Shown here: piece after piece, positions 5,525-7,945 of the stretch | How the letters are laid out: each line of letters begins with the position of its first letter | Numbering within the stretch: position 1 is the stretch's first letter | Source: an uncultured Actinomycetes bacterium | GTDB taxonomy: Bacteria > Actinomycetota > Actinomycetes > S36-B12 > UBA5976 | Direction: 5' to 3' | Length of the DNA stretch: 7,945 bases | Assembly: GCA_937896305.1 (NCBI GenBank) | Contig: CALBND010000118.1 | Span: 1 to 7,945 of the forward strand | The notes under the pieces: model-generated | Told to the model about the DNA's origin: nothing | Seen by the model: the letters and a program-made list of their open reading frames with translations, nothing else | Databases searched by the model: none | Program-made: the position numbers and the translations under genes

Positions 5525-7062
5525 GTAAACAACAAAAAATAAAGAAACAGAGAACCCAAACACCATTACCCCCAATGAATTTAAGGGGGTTCTTTAGATG
5601 GCTGTGGCACCAATTAACGAGTATGAACACAGCTTTATTGCTATTACTGCTAGTTGCCCTAGCTGCTATCCCGGGTTCAATATTGCCCCAAAAAACAGCT
5701 TCACTTTTAAGAGTTAAGCAATGGAAAGAAAATAATCCCGGATTGGTAAAAATATTTGAGCAACTTGGATTATTTGATGTTTATGGATCATTCTGGTTTT
5801 CAGCTATTTATATTTTATTAATGATTTCATTAATTGGTTGTGTAATTCCAAGATTAAAAGTCTATTGGCAAAATTTAAATGAAATACCACAAAAAACTCC
5901 TGAAAATATTACAAGATTTACTGGATACCAGAAAATTAATTTAAAGAGTAATTCTTATAAATCAATTCAAAAAGTTTTAAAAAAACAAAAATGGAGATTA
6001 AATATTTCTGGAAATTCATTAACAGCAGAGAAAGGTTATTTGAGGGAAGCTGGTAATTTAGTTTTTCACGCAAGTCTAATTCTAATCACTATCGCGGTTG
6101 CGTTTGGAGCTTTGTTTAATTACCGGGGCACTATCATCGTAAAAGAAGGTAATGGTTTTGCAAACAATTTAACACAATATGATGACTTTCATGCTGGTAA
6201 GTTTTTTAAAGAAAAAAGCATGCCAGACTTCTATTTTTATCTAAAAAATTTTGAGGTAGATTTTGAACGAGGTTTGAATCAGCGAGGTGCACCAAGAGGC
6301 TTTGTTGCATCAATATCTTTAGAAAACGCTGGTCAAGTAGAAGATGTTGATGTTTTAGTTAATAAACCAATTGAAATTGATGGAACAAAAATTTATTTAA
6401 CAGGACACGGCTACGCTCCTAGAATTGAAGTTAAAGATAAAAATAACGAAATAGTCTTTTCAGATTCAGTTACCTTTCTTCCTCAAGACGCTAATTTTTC
6501 ATCCATTGGTGTAATAAAGATTCCTGATGAAAGTCCCCAGATAGGTATAAACGCTCGCTTTCTACCTACTGCAGAAATCGATCCTTTAAATGGACCAGTT
6601 TCAACTTTTCCAGGGCTAGACGATCCCGAATTATTTATGTCTTTTTGGCAAGGAGACTTAGGAGTAAATGAAGGCACCCCTCAAAGCATTTATCGTTTAG
6701 AAACTTCAAACATGGTTGAAACCGGACTTGAAGAATTAAAGCCTGGACAAACATGGAAATTGGATAATGGTTATTCAGTTACATTTCAAAATGTTGAACG
6801 GTTTGCCTCTTTCCAAATCTCATATGATCCCGCTAAAGGTTTTGCGTTAGCTGGAGCTATTTTTGCCATGTTGGGTATGTTTTTTGGTCTTGGAATTCAA
6901 AGGCGACGGATTTTTCTAAAAATATCAACCAAGAGTGATAAGAGTGTGATGGAACTATCAGGTCTGTCTAAGAGTGCAACTCATGACGTTGGATTAGACA
7001 TTAATAGACTATTAGTAGAACTTAAACTTGCTAAACCTTTCAAAAAAGATAGGAATTTATGA
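5521..7062 (+). CDS. resB: Cytochrome c biogenesis protein ResB (System II, CcsB in other nomenclature)
   Basis: This is one half of the System II cytochrome c synthetase, which with CcsB/ResC exports heme and attaches it to CxxCH in apocytochrome c outside the membrane. The 513-aa protein has a basic N-terminus, then membrane segments at about 36-56 (TALLLLLLVALAAIPGSILPQ), 92-110, 181-200 and 439-459. A large extracytoplasmic domain spans about 201-438. Actinobacterial hallmarks are RWLWHQLTSMNTALL, LGLFDVYGSFWF and GCVIPRLK. His183, at the start of the third segment (NLVFHASLI), is the likely transmembrane heme ligand. The cytoplasmic C-terminal tail is about 55 residues. It overlaps ccdA and ccsB by ATGA junctions. 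Codon use is very AT-rich, with many AGA, TTA and AAA codons. No truncation is seen. Confidence 0.96.
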   Translation: MSKQQKIKKQRTQTPLPPMNLRGFFRWLWHQLTSMNTALLLLLLVALAAIPGSILPQKTASLLRVKQWKENNPGLVKIFEQLGLFDVYGSFWFSAIYILLMISLIGCVIPRLKVYWQNLNEIPQKTPENITRFTGYQKINLKSNSYKSIQKVLKKQKWRLNISGNSLTAEKGYLREAGNLVFHASLILITIAVAFGALFNYRGTIIVKEGNGFANNLTQYDDFHAGKFFKEKSMPDFYFYLKNFEVDFERGLNQRGAPRGFVASISLENAGQVEDVDVLVNKPIEIDGTKIYLTGHGYAPRIEVKDKNNEIVFSDSVTFLPQDANFSSIGVIKIPDESPQIGINARFLPTAEIDPLNGPVSTFPGLDDPELFMSFWQGDLGVNEGTPQSIYRLETSNMVETGLEELKPGQTWKLDNGYSVTFQNVERFASFQISYDPAKGFALAGAIFAMLGMFFGLGIQRRRIFLKISTKSDKSVMELSGLSKSATHDVGLDINRLLVELKLAKPFKKDRNL

Positions 7063-7880
7063 ATTCAAATTCATTAAGTAATCTACTAGTTTACTTTTCT
7101 ATCTTATTGAGCGCTATAAACTTAGTTTTATTTTCTGTAGCTCTTTCGCAAAATTCCAAAACATCTAAAACTTCTAGAATTGCCATGAACTTAACTTGGC
7201 TAACAGGTATTTTTTTAGGATTAGCACTTGTCTTAAGGGGAGTTGCAGCACAAAGAGCTCCGTGGGGAAATATGTATGAGTTTGCTCTAGCTTCCTGTTT
7301 TGCAATAATTTTAAGTTTCTTAGTAATTTCTATAAGGAAAGATATAAATTGGCTTGGGATTTTTGTAATTGCTCCAGTTTTAATTCTTTTAGGATTATCT
7401 GTAGTCGTGCTCTACACAGAAAGTGGACCCCTTGTTCCAGCTTTAAAATCAAGTTGGTTACTAATTCATGTGACAGCAGCAATTATTTCTTACGGGGCTT
7501 TTTCTATCAATTTTGGTTTATCAATTATTTACTTATTTAAAGTGAAAAATAAGTTTAAAAAATTACCGTCGGCAAATCGAATAGATGAGTTCTCATACAA
7601 GGTAGTTCTTTTTGCATTCCCAATATGGACCTTCGCAGTTATTTCTGGTGCGATTTGGGCTGAAAGTGCTTGGGGAAGATATTGGGGTTGGGATCCAAAA
7701 GAAACGTGGGCTTTTATTACTTGGATTATTTACGCTGCTTACCTTCATTCACGTGTCACAATTGGTTGGAAAGGTAAAAAGTCTGCTTGGGTTGGAATTA
7801 TTGGATATGTAGCGATAATTTTTAATTTCTTTGTAATAAATATTTGGGTAACTGGCCTTCATAGTTACGCTGGAGTGTAA
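7059..7880 (+). CDS. ccsB: Cytochrome c biogenesis protein CcsB/ResC (System II heme-handling subunit)
   Basis: This 273-aa polytopic membrane protein carries the tryptophan-rich WWD heme-binding motif WGRYWGWDPKETWAFITW (residues 205-222). Candidate heme ligands are His137 (in LLIHVTAAIISYGAF), His230 (in YLHSRVT) and His268 (in VTGLHSYAGV). Their spacing around the WWD motif matches P-His1, TM-His2 and P-His2 of characterised CcsBA proteins (H761, H858, H897 in Helicobacter hepaticus). RGVAAQRAPWGNMYEF is the conserved early loop. All elements needed for heme handling are intact. AGGA sits 4 nt before the ATG, which overlaps the resB stop. With ResB it forms the synthetase, so the host should make c-type cytochromes and needs a heme supply. 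Confidence 0.97.
   Translation: MNSNSLSNLLVYFSILLSAINLVLFSVALSQNSKTSKTSRIAMNLTWLTGIFLGLALVLRGVAAQRAPWGNMYEFALASCFAIILSFLVISIRKDINWLGIFVIAPVLILLGLSVVVLYTESGPLVPALKSSWLLIHVTAAIISYGAFSINFGLSIIYLFKVKNKFKKLPSANRIDEFSYKVVLFAFPIWTFAVISGAIWAESAWGRYWGWDPKETWAFITWIIYAAYLHSRVTIGWKGKKSAWVGIIGYVAIIFNFFVINIWVTGLHSYAGV
7872..7875 (+). promoter_or_regulatory. Ribosome binding site of the right-edge gene
   Basis: GGAG lies inside the last codons of ccsB, 9 nt before the ATG at 7885. It supports that ATG as a genuine start and as part of the same operon. Confidence 0.55.
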
Positions 7881-7884
7881 CTTT

Positions 7885-7945
7885 ATGTCGATTCTTATCT
7901 ACACTCTGCTAAGACTTTTTATTTTAATCGCTTTTTTAGGCGCAG
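7885..7945 (+). CDS. Start of a small membrane protein, DUF4229-like (3' end outside window)
   Basis: Twenty codons are visible from the ATG at 7885. The peptide begins MSILIYTLLRLFILIAFLGA, a hydrophobic segment with the YTLLRL start that I associate with actinobacterial DUF4229 proteins, small two-helix membrane proteins commonly encoded just after ccsB. Their function is unknown. The ATG is 4 nt after the ccsB stop and preceded by GGAG. The family assignment rests on a very short stretch and on gene position. Confidence 0.65.
   Translation, partial: MSILIYTLLRLFILIAFLGA

Noticed and set aside
7349..7812. Small + strand open frames within ccsB
   Set aside because: They are out-of-frame shadows of ccsB with cysteine- and phenylalanine-rich translations and no support from motifs or start signals.
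1..7945. CRISPR arrays, tRNA or rRNA genes, insertion sequences, phage or defence genes
   Set aside because: No spaced direct repeats, tRNA-like cloverleaf, transposase motifs or terminal inverted repeats were seen. The window reads as a conserved chromosomal operon.

Overview
The window is one co-oriented, AT-rich stretch in which every gene is on the + strand. The gene content and order are actinobacterial: a BldC-type HTH protein, a glutaredoxin-like protein, Rex, a CobA-HemD fusion, a histidine phosphatase, then TlpA, CcdA, ResB and CcsB, and the start of a DUF4229-like gene. The same backbone, spread out and with more heme genes, occurs in Mycobacterium tuberculosis (Rv0500A, Rv0508 to Rv0512, Rv0524 to Rv0529) and in Streptomyces. 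The low GC, very tight packing and ATGA overlaps point to a streamlined aquatic actinobacterium such as Nanopelagicales (acI). That assignment is inference.

Layout. Positions 2-568 hold the 3' part of a cysteine-motif protein. Positions 569-745 are a leader region with a short inverted repeat. Positions 746-952 encode the BldC-like DNA-binding protein, whose stop codon lies inside a terminator-like hairpin (944-968). Positions 988-1251 encode a glutaredoxin-like protein. Next comes a clear Rex operator (1261-1278) overlapping a probable promoter, with rex starting at 1297, probably leaderless. From rex to the right edge the genes are packed as an apparent operon: rex, cobA-hemD fusion, histidine phosphatase, tlpA/resA lipoprotein, ccdA, resB, ccsB/resC, and the first 20 codons of a DUF4229-like membrane protein.

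How the genes work together. Rex senses NADH/NAD+ and probably represses its own operon. TlpA and CcdA carry reductant across the membrane to keep apocytochrome c cysteines reduced. ResB and CcsB (System II) export heme and attach it to the apocytochrome. The histidine phosphatase has no known role here but is a conserved neighbour.

The main observation is what is missing. In related actinobacteria hemA and hemC lie between rex and hemD, and hemB (often also hemL) lies between hemD and the phosphatase. Here those junctions are 13 and 9 nt. Heme-using genes are complete while the synthesis genes are gone from the locus, leaving an orphan hemD. This fits the heme auxotrophy reported for acI and other aquatic lineages. 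Genes elsewhere in the genome cannot be ruled out from this window.
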